Source: an uncultured Planctomycetaceae bacterium
Lineage (GTDB): Bacteria > Planctomycetota > Planctomycetia > Planctomycetales > Planctomycetaceae
Length of the DNA: 29,864 bases
Assembly: GCA_903921605.1 (NCBI GenBank)
Contig: CAIXQV010000533.1
Location: 1 to 29,864 of the forward strand
Direction: 5' to 3'
Shown here: positions 1-8,618 of the stretch, piece by piece
Layout of the letters: every line of letters begins with the position of its first letter
Numbering within the stretch: the stretch's first letter is position 1
The notes under the pieces: generated by a model
The model's input: the letters and a program-made list of their open reading frames with translations, nothing else
Databases searched by the model: none
What the model was told of the DNA's origin: nothing
Position numbers and translations under genes: made by a program

Positions 1-719
1 CCACGGTGAAGTATCTGGATCCGAAGCCTCGTGAGGTGACACTCACATACAAAGTCGTGTTGCCGGAAAAGCAGGTTGAGATTGAACCTCGGGTCGTCAT
101 GTTAATGGGTAAGATCTCAAGCTCTGACCACTCAATCATCACCATCAATGACCATCGAACAGAGCGTTACGCAGACCCGATGAAGATTCAGTCTGTCGTC
201 AGTTCATCGCCTCTGTTTAAAGCGGAACTGCTTGGCCAAACCTCCAACGACGGCGTTGGTCGCACAACGATCGATGTGCGTTTTGTGGATGGGATCCCAA
301 TGGGCCAACATCGAGGACTCGTGACGATTACCACCGGCGATGAAGCCTATCCTGTAATTCAGGTGCCCGTGATTCTGGGTGACCGCCGTCGCCCGGAAGA
401 TGAAGCGGTGTCTCTGAGCCCTGATGCTGGTCGTGTTATTGTGCAAAGCGAGGATGCGTCAAAGTCCGTGGGGACTTCAATCACATTCACGATCCCGTCG
501 AAATGGAAGGTCTCTCACATCGATACGTTTCCATCACAACTGGTGGGGAAGATCGAGAAGACCGAACCGCTCGGAACAGACAAGACTCAACTGGTCGTTA
601 AGCTGACAATCTCCGAGCTGCCAACGAAGGGCATCGAACAGGGAAATCTTACGCTCTTCGCCAAAGACGGTGAAGATTCTGAGATGGTTACCGTCCCGAT
701 TACTCTGACCTGGCGCTGA
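1..719 (+). CDS. DUF1573-like / Ig-fold periplasmic protein, C-terminal part (5' end outside window)
   Basis: The reading frame is open to the left edge, so the gene very probably begins upstream; the GTG at 6 is only the first start-like codon inside the window. About 237 residues are visible. They are rich in beta-strand patterns (alternating hydrophobics, VTLTYKVVLP, GLVTITTGD, VTVPITLTW) and suggest two or three Ig-like/ASH-type sandwiches, as in planctomycete DUF1573-type exported proteins. No catalytic motif or membrane segment is seen in this part. The gene ends with TGA at 717-719 and converges on the membrane-protein gene on the other strand. The family assignment is an inference from fold-like pattern; another secreted Ig-like repeat protein is equally possible. 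Confidence 0.55.
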   Translation, partial: TVKYLDPKPREVTLTYKVVLPEKQVEIEPRVVMLMGKISSSDHSIITINDHRTERYADPMKIQSVVSSSPLFKAELLGQTSNDGVGRTTIDVRFVDGIPMGQHRGLVTITTGDEAYPVIQVPVILGDRRRPEDEAVSLSPDAGRVIVQSEDASKSVGTSITFTIPSKWKVSHIDTFPSQLVGKIEKTEPLGTDKTQLVVKLTISELPTKGIEQGNLTLFAKDGEDSEMVTVPITLTWR

Positions 720-784
720 CGGCAAAATGATCGGGCGATGGCTCGCATAGAGCCCGGCTGCTCACGGAGAATACACCTGGCGAT

Positions 785-811
785 CGACTGCAGCTTAAGT
801 TGCTGCAGTTG
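785..811. terminator. Possible weak hairpin between convergent genes
   Basis: An inverted repeat with arms 785-794 and 802-811 (10 pairs, one of them G-U) and a 7-nt loop lies between two converging genes. There is no clear T-run on either side, so intrinsic termination is uncertain. Confidence 0.3.
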
Positions 812-860
812 CGAGAAAACTGCGACCTCGTCGTTAAACTCGCGGCGTGCGGGCAGAATC

Positions 861-1670
861 TCAGTACGGAATTCCGAGATCTCTCTCAAGCAGTGCTGCG
901 GTCATTTCGCCCATAAAGACCAGAATCAGCCCAGCGAACAGCACGCCGGTGGCTGATTGAGTATTCCGGTACTGCAGGATTTTGACGACCATCATCGAAA
1001 TCACTGCGGGCACCAGAATTCCACCGATCAATCGCATACTGAGCCAAAGAATGTGAGTCGTGTCGGTGGCGGACCAGCCAAACTGCAGGAGCACGACAAC
1101 ACTAACCGCCATGCGCAAAACCGCCGCGACGAAGAGCGTCTTTGCAAACCATGTCAGCGGCTGAATCGACATCGTGGGTGTCGTCAAATACCAATGTCCC
1201 AGCAACATTCCCGTCAGCATCGCGCCAAGCACTGATGCGGAAGAAAAATCGGACGCGATCTGCACCATCGTGTTGACTTTTGAGTCTGCTCGAACGGCAT
1301 GCAAGGCCAGACCCAGCACACAGCAGAGACTCATCAGATAAATCGTGACACGCCCCGGCCCGCGTCGTCCCAGCTTCCAGACGATATGGCCAATGTAAGA
1401 CGTCACAGCGCCGACGATCATCAGGCCTTTGAGAATGGATACGGTCGACTTTGCCTGCACGGTCTGCTCAGCTGAAACCGGAACGCCCGATGCTCCGGGC
1501 GCGGCTGAAATCAGTGAAGACGGATCTGCCGCCAACGCGATCAGAACACAAAGTCCCAGACCGACAAGCATTTGAATTCGAAAAAAGCCGTCGGTGACTT
1601 CCTTACGTGGCATCAGCAGCCACATCAAAGTCACACCGGTGACAAGTTTCAGAACAAAAAGAGCCACCAT
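861..1670 (-). CDS. Multi-pass membrane protein of unknown function
   Basis: This 269-residue protein is strongly hydrophobic, with about eight predicted membrane helices (roughly residues 1-20, 31-49, 80-101, 107-125, 143-162, 172-199, 208-230 and 244-262). A soluble stretch rich in Ala, Ser, Pro and Gly near residues 50-75 separates helices 2 and 3. A GHWYLTTP motif follows helix 5. I do not recognise a family. The ATG at 1670 lies 11 nt after the folE stop on the same strand, so it is probably co-transcribed with folE. Nothing in the sequence shows a functional link to pterin synthesis, so the pairing may be only transcriptional. Confidence 0.8.
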   Translation of the reverse strand: MVALFVLKLVTGVTLMWLLMPRKEVTDGFFRIQMLVGLGLCVLIALAADPSSLISAAPGASGVPVSAEQTVQAKSTVSILKGLMIVGAVTSYIGHIVWKLGRRGPGRVTIYLMSLCCVLGLALHAVRADSKVNTMVQIASDFSSASVLGAMLTGMLLGHWYLTTPTMSIQPLTWFAKTLFVAAVLRMAVSVVVLLQFGWSATDTTHILWLSMRLIGGILVPAVISMMVVKILQYRNTQSATGVLFAGLILVFMGEMTAALLERDLGIPY

Positions 1671-1681
1671 AGGATTTTCTA

Positions 1682-2299
1682 TCAGTGCTTACCGTTAATC
1701 AGAGCCATCGCTTCCGCGCGGCTGCCAAGATTATTCCGGAACAGCCCTCGCACCGCGCTGGTCACTGTTAAAGCGCCCGGCTTCTTGACGCCTCGAATCG
1801 TCATGCAGGTATGTTCCGCCTCAATGACGACGATCACACCCTTAGCGGCCAGTTCATTTTCAATCAGGTCGGCGATCATATGAGTCATTCGTTCCTGCAC
1901 CTGTGGTCGGCGAGCGACCTCATCAACAACACGTGCAAGCTTCGACAGCCCGGTCACTTTTCCTCGCGGGATATAACCAACGTGAGCTTTCCCCATGAAC
2001 GGAAGCAGATGATGTTCGCACATGCTGTTAAAGGAGATATCCCGAACAAGCACCATCTCATCATACTGCTCTTCGAACACCTTCTTCAGATGGCGACCCG
2101 GCTCGAGATGAAGTCCCCCGAAGATCTCCGCATACATGCGAGCGACGCGGGCCGGAGTTTCCAGCAAACCGTCGCGGTCAGGGTTTTCACCGACAGCCAG
2201 CAGAATTTCTCGCACAGCCGCCTGAATTCGCTGCTGATCGACAACGCGAGTTTCCGGTGGCAGAGTGGCGCCGGCCAGAATGTTGTTTAAATCGGTCAT
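1682..2299 (-). CDS. folE: GTP cyclohydrolase I
   Basis: This enzyme converts GTP to 7,8-dihydroneopterin triphosphate and formate, the first step of tetrahydrofolate/pterin synthesis (and of queuosine precursors in some bacteria), in the cytosol. The signature [10 protein letters not shown] carries a zinc Cys, the catalytic His and the zinc His (C94, H96, H97 from the chosen start). [11 protein letters not shown] supplies the second catalytic His and the third zinc ligand (H163, C165). [10 protein letters not shown] and RPQVQERMT are also typical. The 205-residue length fits the family. I prefer the ATG at 2299; the frame stays open to a TTG at 2326, which would add nine residues that do not resemble the family. 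The membrane-protein gene follows after 11 nt. Confidence 0.96.
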   Translation of the reverse strand: MTDLNNILAGATLPPETRVVDQQRIQAAVREILLAVGENPDRDGLLETPARVARMYAEIFGGLHLEPGRHLKKVFEEQYDEMVLVRDISFNSMCEHHLLPFMGKAHVGYIPRGKVTGLSKLARVVDEVARRPQVQERMTHMIADLIENELAAKGVIVVIEAEHTCMTIRGVKKPGALTVTSAVRGLFRNNLGSRAEAMALINGKH

Positions 2300-2656
2300 A
2301 GGAGGGACTTCACTTTCGCAGGTCAAAATGGAATTCCCGCGATTCTAGATGTCTGAGCGATTCCGCAAACCCAAACCCCGGATGTTTTGAAGGATCGGCC
2401 GACATTCGCAGCCATGGAATCGACATTTCCGGTGCTCGGCAACGACGATGCGTCTTCGGACGGGAAAATTCGTTCACAGATCGCTATTCTGCGACCGCTT
2501 GATCGCGACGCAGGACTTTCGAAAGGATTTCGAACGCCTCGAAAGAACTGCGGGCGACAAGATTTATCAGTTGTTGAATCCTGAAACATCGTGGCCGAAT
2601 GCCTGGCGACGGCTTTGACGTGACAGTGCCTCAAGAATTCACCAAGGATTAGTCCA
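2300..2656. other. Divergent intergenic region between folE and the MoxR gene
   Basis: About 357 nt separate two divergently oriented genes, so both promoters should lie here. Short open frames occur on both strands, but none has a recognisable product or a good ribosome site. I could not identify an operator or riboswitch. Confidence 0.5.
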
Positions 2657-3673
2657 TTGGCCGAGAAGCGAGATTTTGATGAGTTCCTCGAAAAGTTTCA
2701 TCGACACCATGAAGTCATGGTCGAAGAACTTCACAAGGTGATCATCGGTCAGGACGCTGTCATTGATCAGATTCTGGCCGCGATCTTTACGGGTGGGCAT
2801 TGTCTTCTGGTCGGCGTTCCTGGACTGGCCAAGACTCTCGTGGTGAGCACAATCGCCAAATTGCTGGATGTGAACTTTCGCCGGATTCAGTTCACACCCG
2901 ACCTGATGCCTTCGGACATCACCGGCACCAACGTTCTGGAAGAGAGTGAAAGCGGGCGGCGAGAATTCCGTTTCGTCGAGGGGCCTGTCTTCACCAATAT
3001 TCTGTTGGCCGACGAAATCAACCGCACGCCGCCCAAGACGCAGTCCGCTTTGTTGCAGGCGATGCAGGAACGCGAAGTCACCGTTGGGCAGACAACGTAC
3101 AAGCTGCCGGAACCGTTCTTCGTGATCGCAACTCAAAACCCGATTGAACAGGAAGGAACCTATCCTCTGCCGGAAGCGCAGCAGGACCGTTTTATGTTCA
3201 ATGTGAAAGTGGACTATCCAAGCCTCGAAGAAGAAGAAAAGATTCTCGAGGCAACGACAACTGGTGAACGCGCGGAAGTTCGCAAAGTGTTGTCGGCCAA
3301 GTCAATTTTGTATCTGCAGAAGCAGATCAGTCAGATTGTGGCCAGTCCGTTTATCATCACGTACGTAACGCGGCTTGTCCGAGCGACTCGCCCCAAAGAC
3401 GCGGCCGCTCCGGACTTTATCAAACGTCTGGTTGACTGGGGCGCTGGCCCGCGTGCGGGACAGAATCTGGTGAATGGAGCCAAAGCATTCGCCGCAATGG
3501 AAGGGCGTCCCAACGTCTCAATCGCTGATGTTCGTAAGGTCGCCATCCCGGTTCTTCGTCACCGCATTGCCACAAATTTCCAGGCCCAGGCCGAAGGTCT
3601 GGACATTGATGAGATTATCACAAAGCTGATCGCGACAGTCCCCGAACCGAATATTCCGAAATACGAACGGTGA
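2657..3673 (+). CDS. MoxR-family AAA+ ATPase
   Basis: This is a 338-residue MoxR-type AAA+ ATPase, a family of cytosolic chaperone-like ATPases that usually work with VWA-domain proteins in maturation of enzymes or envelope complexes. Walker A is GVPGLAKT (residues 53-60), Walker B is ILLADE (115-120), followed by INRTPPKTQSALL. Sensor 1 lies in VIATQNP (156-162), and the PLPEAQQDRFMF segment (171-180) is characteristic. The start is TTG at 2657, preceded by AAGGAT at 2644-2649 at suitable spacing. MoxR genes often sit beside DUF58, VWA and transglutaminase genes; here none follows, and the next gene (Nudix) is 325 nt away. The specific client cannot be named. Confidence 0.95.
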   Translation: MAEKRDFDEFLEKFHRHHEVMVEELHKVIIGQDAVIDQILAAIFTGGHCLLVGVPGLAKTLVVSTIAKLLDVNFRRIQFTPDLMPSDITGTNVLEESESGRREFRFVEGPVFTNILLADEINRTPPKTQSALLQAMQEREVTVGQTTYKLPEPFFVIATQNPIEQEGTYPLPEAQQDRFMFNVKVDYPSLEEEEKILEATTTGERAEVRKVLSAKSILYLQKQISQIVASPFIITYVTRLVRATRPKDAAAPDFIKRLVDWGAGPRAGQNLVNGAKAFAAMEGRPNVSIADVRKVAIPVLRHRIATNFQAQAEGLDIDEIITKLIATVPEPNIPKYER

Positions 3674-3998
3674 TGCGAACTCTGATTCCGAACCACGGTG
3701 GAGCGTGACGCGGCCTCAATTCACACCGTGCGGAGAATAACGCTGGGGTGAGTCTCGGTGAGACACAAGAGACTGCGGGGCTGACTCTTCCGTGGCACGC
3801 CCTTTTGCGAGAAGTAGGGCTGTTTGCTTGAGGCATGACTCCGTTCAAGCCATGACTCTGTGTCCTGAGTTGTATCCTGAACTGTCGGTTGCAAAGGTCC
3901 CGACGAAATCAAAAAATCTATTCCTCGCAAAATGGTGAGATCGACTGCCCGGCTCGCCGAAGGTTGGTTAAGATGCGGAGACCTGTCTGCTGTTACTG
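3674..3998. other. Intergenic region without a recognisable gene
   Basis: About 325 nt between co-directional genes. It holds only weak inverted repeats (for example CACGGTG against CACCGTG near 3692-3730). No gene, strong terminator or known RNA is seen. It presumably contains the Nudix gene's promoter. Confidence 0.4.
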
Positions 3999-4466
3999 AT
4001 GATGGAGTATAAAGGCGTGAAACAGCCTGTTTCGTGCGGATTTTTGATTCTTCGAGGCGACCCGGTCGATTCTTTTCTCCTGATGAAGCACGCGCGCCGC
4101 TGGGATCTTCCCAAAGGCCATGTGGATGAAGGAGAAACGGAGCTCCAGTGCGCTTTGCGTGAATTGCAGGAAGAAACCGGAATCGCCTCCAGTGATCTGG
4201 AAGTCGATCCGTATTTCCGCTTCGAAAACCGTTACATGGTGAATCAGAAACGCTACGGCGGAAAAGGCCTGATCGAAAAACGGCTGCTGGTGTTTCTGGC
4301 CAAACTCATGCGCCCGGTCGATATCGTCGTGACCGAGCATGACGGCTATCACTGGTTTGACTGGAGTCCACCGCACAAGATTCAGGAATGGACAATCGAT
4401 CCTCTTCTGCACGCGGCTCACGGCCATCTCACCAAGAAATGGCCGTCAACTCGAAGTCCGATGTAG
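3999..4466 (+). CDS. Nudix hydrolase, diadenosine-tetraphosphatase-like
   Basis: This 155-residue protein is a Nudix-fold pyrophosphohydrolase. The Nudix box is complete at residues 40-62, beginning GHVDEGE and ending RELQEETGI, with the metal-binding REL.EE core. The preceding WDLPKGH segment resembles bis(5'-nucleosyl)-tetraphosphatase (asymmetrical) members rather than MutT, so Ap4A-type dinucleotides are a plausible substrate, although Nudix substrates cannot be read reliably from sequence. An insertion near residues 76-92 (FENRYMVNQKRYGGKG) is compatible with that group. Two consecutive ATG codons at 3999 and 4002 both fit as starts. No partner gene is adjacent. Confidence 0.9.
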   Translation: MMEYKGVKQPVSCGFLILRGDPVDSFLLMKHARRWDLPKGHVDEGETELQCALRELQEETGIASSDLEVDPYFRFENRYMVNQKRYGGKGLIEKRLLVFLAKLMRPVDIVVTEHDGYHWFDWSPPHKIQEWTIDPLLHAAHGHLTKKWPSTRSPM

Positions 4467-5177
4467 GAATTGATCTGCCGCCAACGGCCTTCAGTTGCGG
4501 TATTCCGTTGCGGGAAATGCTTTAGTCGTGGCAAATCTACGGGACCAGTGACGAAATAGAACCGGTTTTTGCCCGGATGACGCTGCGGGGAGCCAATTGA
4601 TCGGTCGTGGCTTGTCGGCCCTCGAAACGGAAGTTGGATATTCTTGTCCGGTAATCCAGCGACGGGCAAGAATGCCCATCCTAAACAAGAATCAAGGCTT
4701 GATCGAACAATAGGCTGCTCGTTTCGTTTGGCAGCCGTTCGATGCTCGTTCCCAGGCCCGCTGAAGTGCGCCCTGGCCCGCGAAAATGCGGCAGACTCCG
4801 CTTACTCGATCGAGACGGCCAAAAGTGCTGCGATGTCACGGGTCGGGGCGAAATTGAGTTATCAGACGAGTCTGCGGATGTTACGATCCCGAGGCTGCGA
4901 AGAGTGCGGCCCGGCGGTCATATCGCCGGGGGAACGACTCTCGCATGACCTAGGAACTGTCCCGAGATAACTTCCGACTTGAAAAAAGACTCACTCGGTG
5001 AGCCTGCGTTCGCTAAAGCTCACTTGTCACACCCTACAAGAAAACCATGCAATTTGTAGGGTGTGACAAGTTCGCTCGGCGAATACAGGCACACCATTCA
5101 AGCATCGCAGATGTTGTTTCGAACCCAACAGCTAACGTATTAATTGTCGAACTGGGAAGTGACGCGGGGTACCAGCC
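4467..5177. other. Long intergenic region containing a palindromic repeat
   Basis: About 710 nt between the Nudix and DUF1501 genes. Open frames in 4640-4970 encode Arg/Gly-rich peptides with no domain, so I do not call a gene; a decayed gene is possible but unproven. The only clear structure is the palindrome at 5022-5071. A small TCAC-TCG-GTGA hairpin sits upstream at 4991-5001. Confidence 0.45.
5022..5071. repeat. Palindromic (REP-like) intergenic repeat
   Basis: Arms CTTGTCACACCCTACAA (5023-5039) and its exact reverse complement (5054-5070) pair over 17 nt. One further A-T pair lies outside (5022/5071) and a G-U pair inside (5040/5053), around a short A-rich loop. It lies about 107 nt upstream of the DUF1501 start with no gene ending next to it, so a mobile REP/MITE-like element is more likely than a simple terminator. 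This classification is inferred. Confidence 0.75.
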
Positions 5178-6518
5178 ATGATCAGAATTTCTGGCCCATC
5201 TCATAAGTATTGTGACGGAGCGACTCGCCGGAGTTTTCTTCAGGTCGGCTCGCTGGCCGTCGGTGGTTTGTCGCTGGCCGATCTGTTCGCGGCGGAAGCG
5301 AGCAGCAAGACTCCCGCTGCAGTTCGGCAAAAATCCGTGATCATGGTTTATCTATCCGGTGGGATGCCTCATCAGGATACGTTCGACCTGAAGCCCGAGG
5401 CACCCGTGGAAGTGCGAGGCGAATTCAAGCCGATCGCGACCACCGTTCCCGGCATCGAATATTGTGAACTGTTGCCGAAGTTGGCGAGCGTCGCGGATCG
5501 TTGTGCGATTGTGCGTTCTATCGTTGGGCAGCGGGATGAGCATTCCAGTTTTCAGAACCTCACCGGCTACACGATGGGTGAAGTGCAGCGTGATGGGATC
5601 CCGAATTTTGGGTCCGTCGTTGCTCGACTTCAGGGGCAGACCAATGATGTCACTCCGGCATTTGTCGATCTGTTTCCGACGATGCAGCATCGTCCATACA
5701 ACAGCACGGGAGCCGGTTATCTGGGCAGCGCGTACAATCAGGTTCGAGCCGATGGCGAAGATCTGGCCAGCATGCGATTGCGGTATGTGGAATCTCAGCA
5801 ATTCGCAACTCGCCGCAATCTGCTGAGCGAACTGGACAGCTTTCGTCGCCGAGCCGACATCGCGGGTGTCGGGAATATGAACGAAAGTTATAGCCGTGCG
5901 TTTGACGTACTGACGTCGTCTCGACTGGTCGATGCAATGAACGTTGACCTCGAAGAAAAGAGTGTCGTGGAACGCTACGGTCGCGGCTCCTCCAAGCATC
6001 TTGGCGATGGCGCGCCGACCTGGAATGATCAACTGCTGATTGCACGTCGACTGGTTGAGGTTGGGGTTCGCGTCGTGACTGTGGCTTATGGTTTCTGGGA
6101 TACTCATGGGAACAACTTCGCTCACCTGCGAAGTCATCTGCCTACTTTTGACGCCGGCGTTTCCGCATTGATTGAAGACCTGCATGCTCGCGGTCTGGAT
6201 CAGGATGTGTCTGTCGTCGTCTGGGGCGAGTTCGGGCGTACTCCGAAGATCAATGACAAAGCCGGCCGCGATCATTGGGCACCGGTGCAGTCGGCCTTGT
6301 TCGCTGGTGGCGGCATGAAGGTTGGGCAGGTGATTGGGTCGACAGACAAGACCGCGGCGTACGCTGCTGACCGCCCGATTCATTATCGAGATGTCCTGGC
6401 AACCGTTTATCACAATCTCGGAATCGACAGCACGAATTATGTTCGTGACGCTGCCGAACGCCCCGTACGAATTCTGCCTGAAGAAGCTCGCCCCATTCGG
6501 GAACTGGTTGGCGGTTGA
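5178..6518 (+). CDS. DUF1501 protein, Tat-exported
   Basis: This 446-residue protein belongs to the DUF1501 family, very abundant in planctomycetes and related to the alkaline-phosphatase/sulfatase superfamily; its reaction is not established. The N-terminus has a twin-arginine signal (TRRSFLQVG, RR at residues 17-18, then a hydrophobic run to about residue 38), so export in a folded state is expected. Family landmarks are YLSGGMPHQDTFD, the RDEHSSFQNLTGY segment, [26 protein letters not shown] and FAGGGMKVGQVIGSTD. The ATG at 5178 follows GCGGGG. Elsewhere in planctomycetes such genes often pair with DUF1549/DUF1553 genes; none is present here. A paralogue runs off the right end of the window. 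Confidence 0.93.
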   Translation: MIRISGPSHKYCDGATRRSFLQVGSLAVGGLSLADLFAAEASSKTPAAVRQKSVIMVYLSGGMPHQDTFDLKPEAPVEVRGEFKPIATTVPGIEYCELLPKLASVADRCAIVRSIVGQRDEHSSFQNLTGYTMGEVQRDGIPNFGSVVARLQGQTNDVTPAFVDLFPTMQHRPYNSTGAGYLGSAYNQVRADGEDLASMRLRYVESQQFATRRNLLSELDSFRRRADIAGVGNMNESYSRAFDVLTSSRLVDAMNVDLEEKSVVERYGRGSSKHLGDGAPTWNDQLLIARRLVEVGVRVVTVAYGFWDTHGNNFAHLRSHLPTFDAGVSALIEDLHARGLDQDVSVVVWGEFGRTPKINDKAGRDHWAPVQSALFAGGGMKVGQVIGSTDKTAAYAADRPIHYRDVLATVYHNLGIDSTNYVRDAAERPVRILPEEARPIRELVGG

Positions 6519-6590
6519 GACTCGCCGAGAGAGAATTCTCGTTCACCATGTCCGACTGTGTTATTGGAAACGGATTGGCCAGGGTTTCAA

Positions 6591-7427
6591 ATGCACGAGG
6601 AACGCACTTCTCAGCTCACGGCCGTTGCCATCATCGGACGTTCTCACGCCAGTGAGTTTCGAACACTCGTGCGCCAGATTCAGAACTCTCGCGACCTTGT
6701 TGTCGTGGGGCAGTTCGACACCATACAGGAAGCTGTAGCCGCTGGTCTTGCTGAACGCATCCTGGCCGACGTGGTGGTCGTGCTGCAGGCGTTCTCGGAT
6801 GAGTATTCTGCGGCTGACGCTGGCCAGTTGATCGGCCGCATGTTGTTTGGTCGAGTGCTCTGCTGTTACGGTCCATGGTGCATTTCCGACGGCCGAACGC
6901 ACGACATCTGGCCGGTGGTCGTCAGAGTTTCCGTAGGCTCGGCCTGGAGCGTGCTTGAACAGGAAGTCCGCAACATTCGAGCTGGGGTCCCGGCGTTACT
7001 GCCAATGGCCGCAGCGGAAGAAGTCTTTGTGCATCGCGCGGCGGTTGAGTCAGTCAGATTCCCCAATGCTTATGATGCCATTCTGATTGTTTCAGACGAT
7101 CGCACGCTGCGGGAGACGATTGCAGAAATGCTGCGTCACTCCGCCACTCAAATCTTTGACTGTGGCACCTCACTGAACCAACTTCAGCGAGTTTTCAAGA
7201 AGTTGATCGCAGCGAATGTGGCGCACTCCAACATCACTGTGCTGCTGGATATTGACGGACTGGAGAGTATCGAGGGAGAGTTACTCACGATGATTCGCAC
7301 ACAGTTTTCGGCTAGCCGTTTGCTGCGTCTGTCATCGTTTCCTCAGTCAGTCGCTGACAATGGCACATACGACCAGATCATCGACAAGCTGGAGGTCTAC
7401 GCCCAGTTAGCACCGGGGCGAATGTGA
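6591..7427 (+). CDS. Protein with two degenerate receiver-like (REC) domains
   Basis: I do not recognise a named family. From the ATG at 6591 the product is 278 residues; a GTG at 6558 would add 11. Two alpha/beta halves are visible. The first begins LTAVAIIGRSH and predicts alternating strands and helices, with AVAAGL.ERILADVVVVL resembling the strand that carries the phospho-Asp, but the Asp-Val-Val context lacks a canonical pocket. The second begins DAILIVSDDRTLRETIAEML, with an acidic DD pair, LLDIDGLES and LLRLSSFPQS in the places of the Asp and Thr/Ser-Lys positions; the conserved Lys is absent. It therefore looks like tandem pseudo-receivers without an output domain. It starts 72 nt after the DUF1501 gene and may share its transcript. 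Confidence 0.7.
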   Translation: MHEERTSQLTAVAIIGRSHASEFRTLVRQIQNSRDLVVVGQFDTIQEAVAAGLAERILADVVVVLQAFSDEYSAADAGQLIGRMLFGRVLCCYGPWCISDGRTHDIWPVVVRVSVGSAWSVLEQEVRNIRAGVPALLPMAAAEEVFVHRAAVESVRFPNAYDAILIVSDDRTLRETIAEMLRHSATQIFDCGTSLNQLQRVFKKLIAANVAHSNITVLLDIDGLESIEGELLTMIRTQFSASRLLRLSSFPQSVADNGTYDQIIDKLEVYAQLAPGRM

Positions 7428-7472
7428 GCAAGGGCCGCGGAGGCTGTTGAGCGTGCTAAGTACCGCCCCGAA

Positions 7473-8564
7473 CTATTCGATTTCTCGGGGTCCTTTGTTC
7501 GCAACGGACTTCTCGGAGTTCTCCGGACCATCTGCATTTGTCAAAACCACGGAGAAGCCCGCAGGAAGTCCTGCGGTCGTGTTGTCGATCTGCAGAACAC
7601 AGCGAAAGGTATTGCTGGCGGAATCGATCACAGGAGAAACCGAACACACTTTAGCGCTCAGTTCGGAATTGACCGGAGCACCGGCGGATAATTTCACCGT
7701 GCTGCCATTGCGGATCGAACCAAAACGATCAGAGGGCACGTACATTTCCACTTCCAGAGTATCAAGGCTTGCCAGAGTCACCACAGGCAGCGACCCATCG
7801 ACTGCGGTGCCCTGTTTTTGATGAATCTGCACGATCACGCCGTCGAACGGTGCATAAATCGTATTCCTCCGCAGTTGTTCTTCAGCCATGGTCAGATTGG
7901 CCTGGGCCACCGCGATCGCTTCTTTCGCCGCATCGCGCTCGGCTCGTGATTGTTCCTTCAACGAGCGAGCTTCTTCAATCTCAAAAGCCGCGGTCGCATT
8001 CTGCAGAGCCGCCTGTTCAAGCCGCGACAGGCGACGCTCGGCCTGCTGATAAGCCAACTCGGCTCTCTCAAGCATGGCGACTTGAGCGGCTTCGCGGCGA
8101 GAAGCTTCTACCTGAGCCTGAGCAAGGCGATCATCGAGCGATACCAGGGCTTCTCCCTCAGTGACGCGGCGACCTTCGGCAATATGAATGGTCATAATTC
8201 GGCCGGGAACAAGCGAAGTCAGAATGGCGTTCTGCAGTGGTCGAGCCACCCCGTGCAACTGGCTGCGGATCTCAAGAATCGACGAGTCGTATTGCAGCTC
8301 GCGGCGATAGTCGAGCGATCCGGTCGTGGCTGAGCCGTTTCCCGAAACGTTGGCTGAAGACACTCCGGCCAGCGGATGCGTGGCGCCATTCTGAGTGACG
8401 GCCATCGGAAGCTGACCGGCAGTACCCGTCGTGGTCGCTGGTGTTTCTAATGTCTTCACCGAAACTCGTGGGCTCGGCGTTCGCGTTGCGGAGGAATTCC
8501 ATGACGCGGACGAGATAAATGTGCCGACGGAGACGACGCCCAGAATGATCAGGATGCGGTTCAT
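7473..8564 (-). CDS. HlyD/RND-type periplasmic adaptor protein
   Basis: This 363-residue protein has an N-terminal hydrophobic segment (residues 1-20, signal or anchor) and a low-complexity Ser/Thr/Gly linker to about residue 90. The first lipoyl half follows (ILTSLVPGRIMTIHIAEGRRVTEG, 114-137), then an Ala/Glu/Arg-rich coiled coil (145-235), the second lipoyl half (IYAPFDGVIVQIHQKQGTAV, 236-255) and a beta-barrel region. This is the order expected of membrane-fusion adaptors. It is the last gene of an operon whose two upstream genes also end in HlyD modules; the gap to the M50-HlyD gene is 54 nt. No RND pump, ABC transporter or TolC-like gene is nearby, so the transport partner is unknown. 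Confidence 0.9.
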   Translation of the reverse strand: MNRILIILGVVSVGTFISSASWNSSATRTPSPRVSVKTLETPATTTGTAGQLPMAVTQNGATHPLAGVSSANVSGNGSATTGSLDYRRELQYDSSILEIRSQLHGVARPLQNAILTSLVPGRIMTIHIAEGRRVTEGEALVSLDDRLAQAQVEASRREAAQVAMLERAELAYQQAERRLSRLEQAALQNATAAFEIEEARSLKEQSRAERDAAKEAIAVAQANLTMAEEQLRRNTIYAPFDGVIVQIHQKQGTAVDGSLPVVTLASLDTLEVEMYVPSDRFGSIRNGSTVKLSAGAPVNSELSAKVCSVSPVIDSASNTFRCVLQIDNTTAGLPAGFSVVLTNADGPENSEKSVANKGPREIE

Positions 8565-8618
8565 AAGATTGGCCGTTATCTTTTTGGCAGCCCACGCATT
8601 GAAGTGCGACAGCCGCAG

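Noticed and set aside
2323..2634. 103-codon open frame on the - strand between folE and MoxR
   Set aside because: No motif or ribosome site; it would occupy the divergent promoter region. It cannot be excluded, but it is not supported.
4640..4970. Possible decayed gene upstream of the DUF1501 gene
   Set aside because: Short Arg/Gly-rich frames could be remnants, but no homologous family was recognised and no frame is consistently coding.
5352..6413. 353-codon open frame on the - strand
   Set aside because: It is antisense to the DUF1501 gene, with no recognisable motif; it is a codon-bias shadow.
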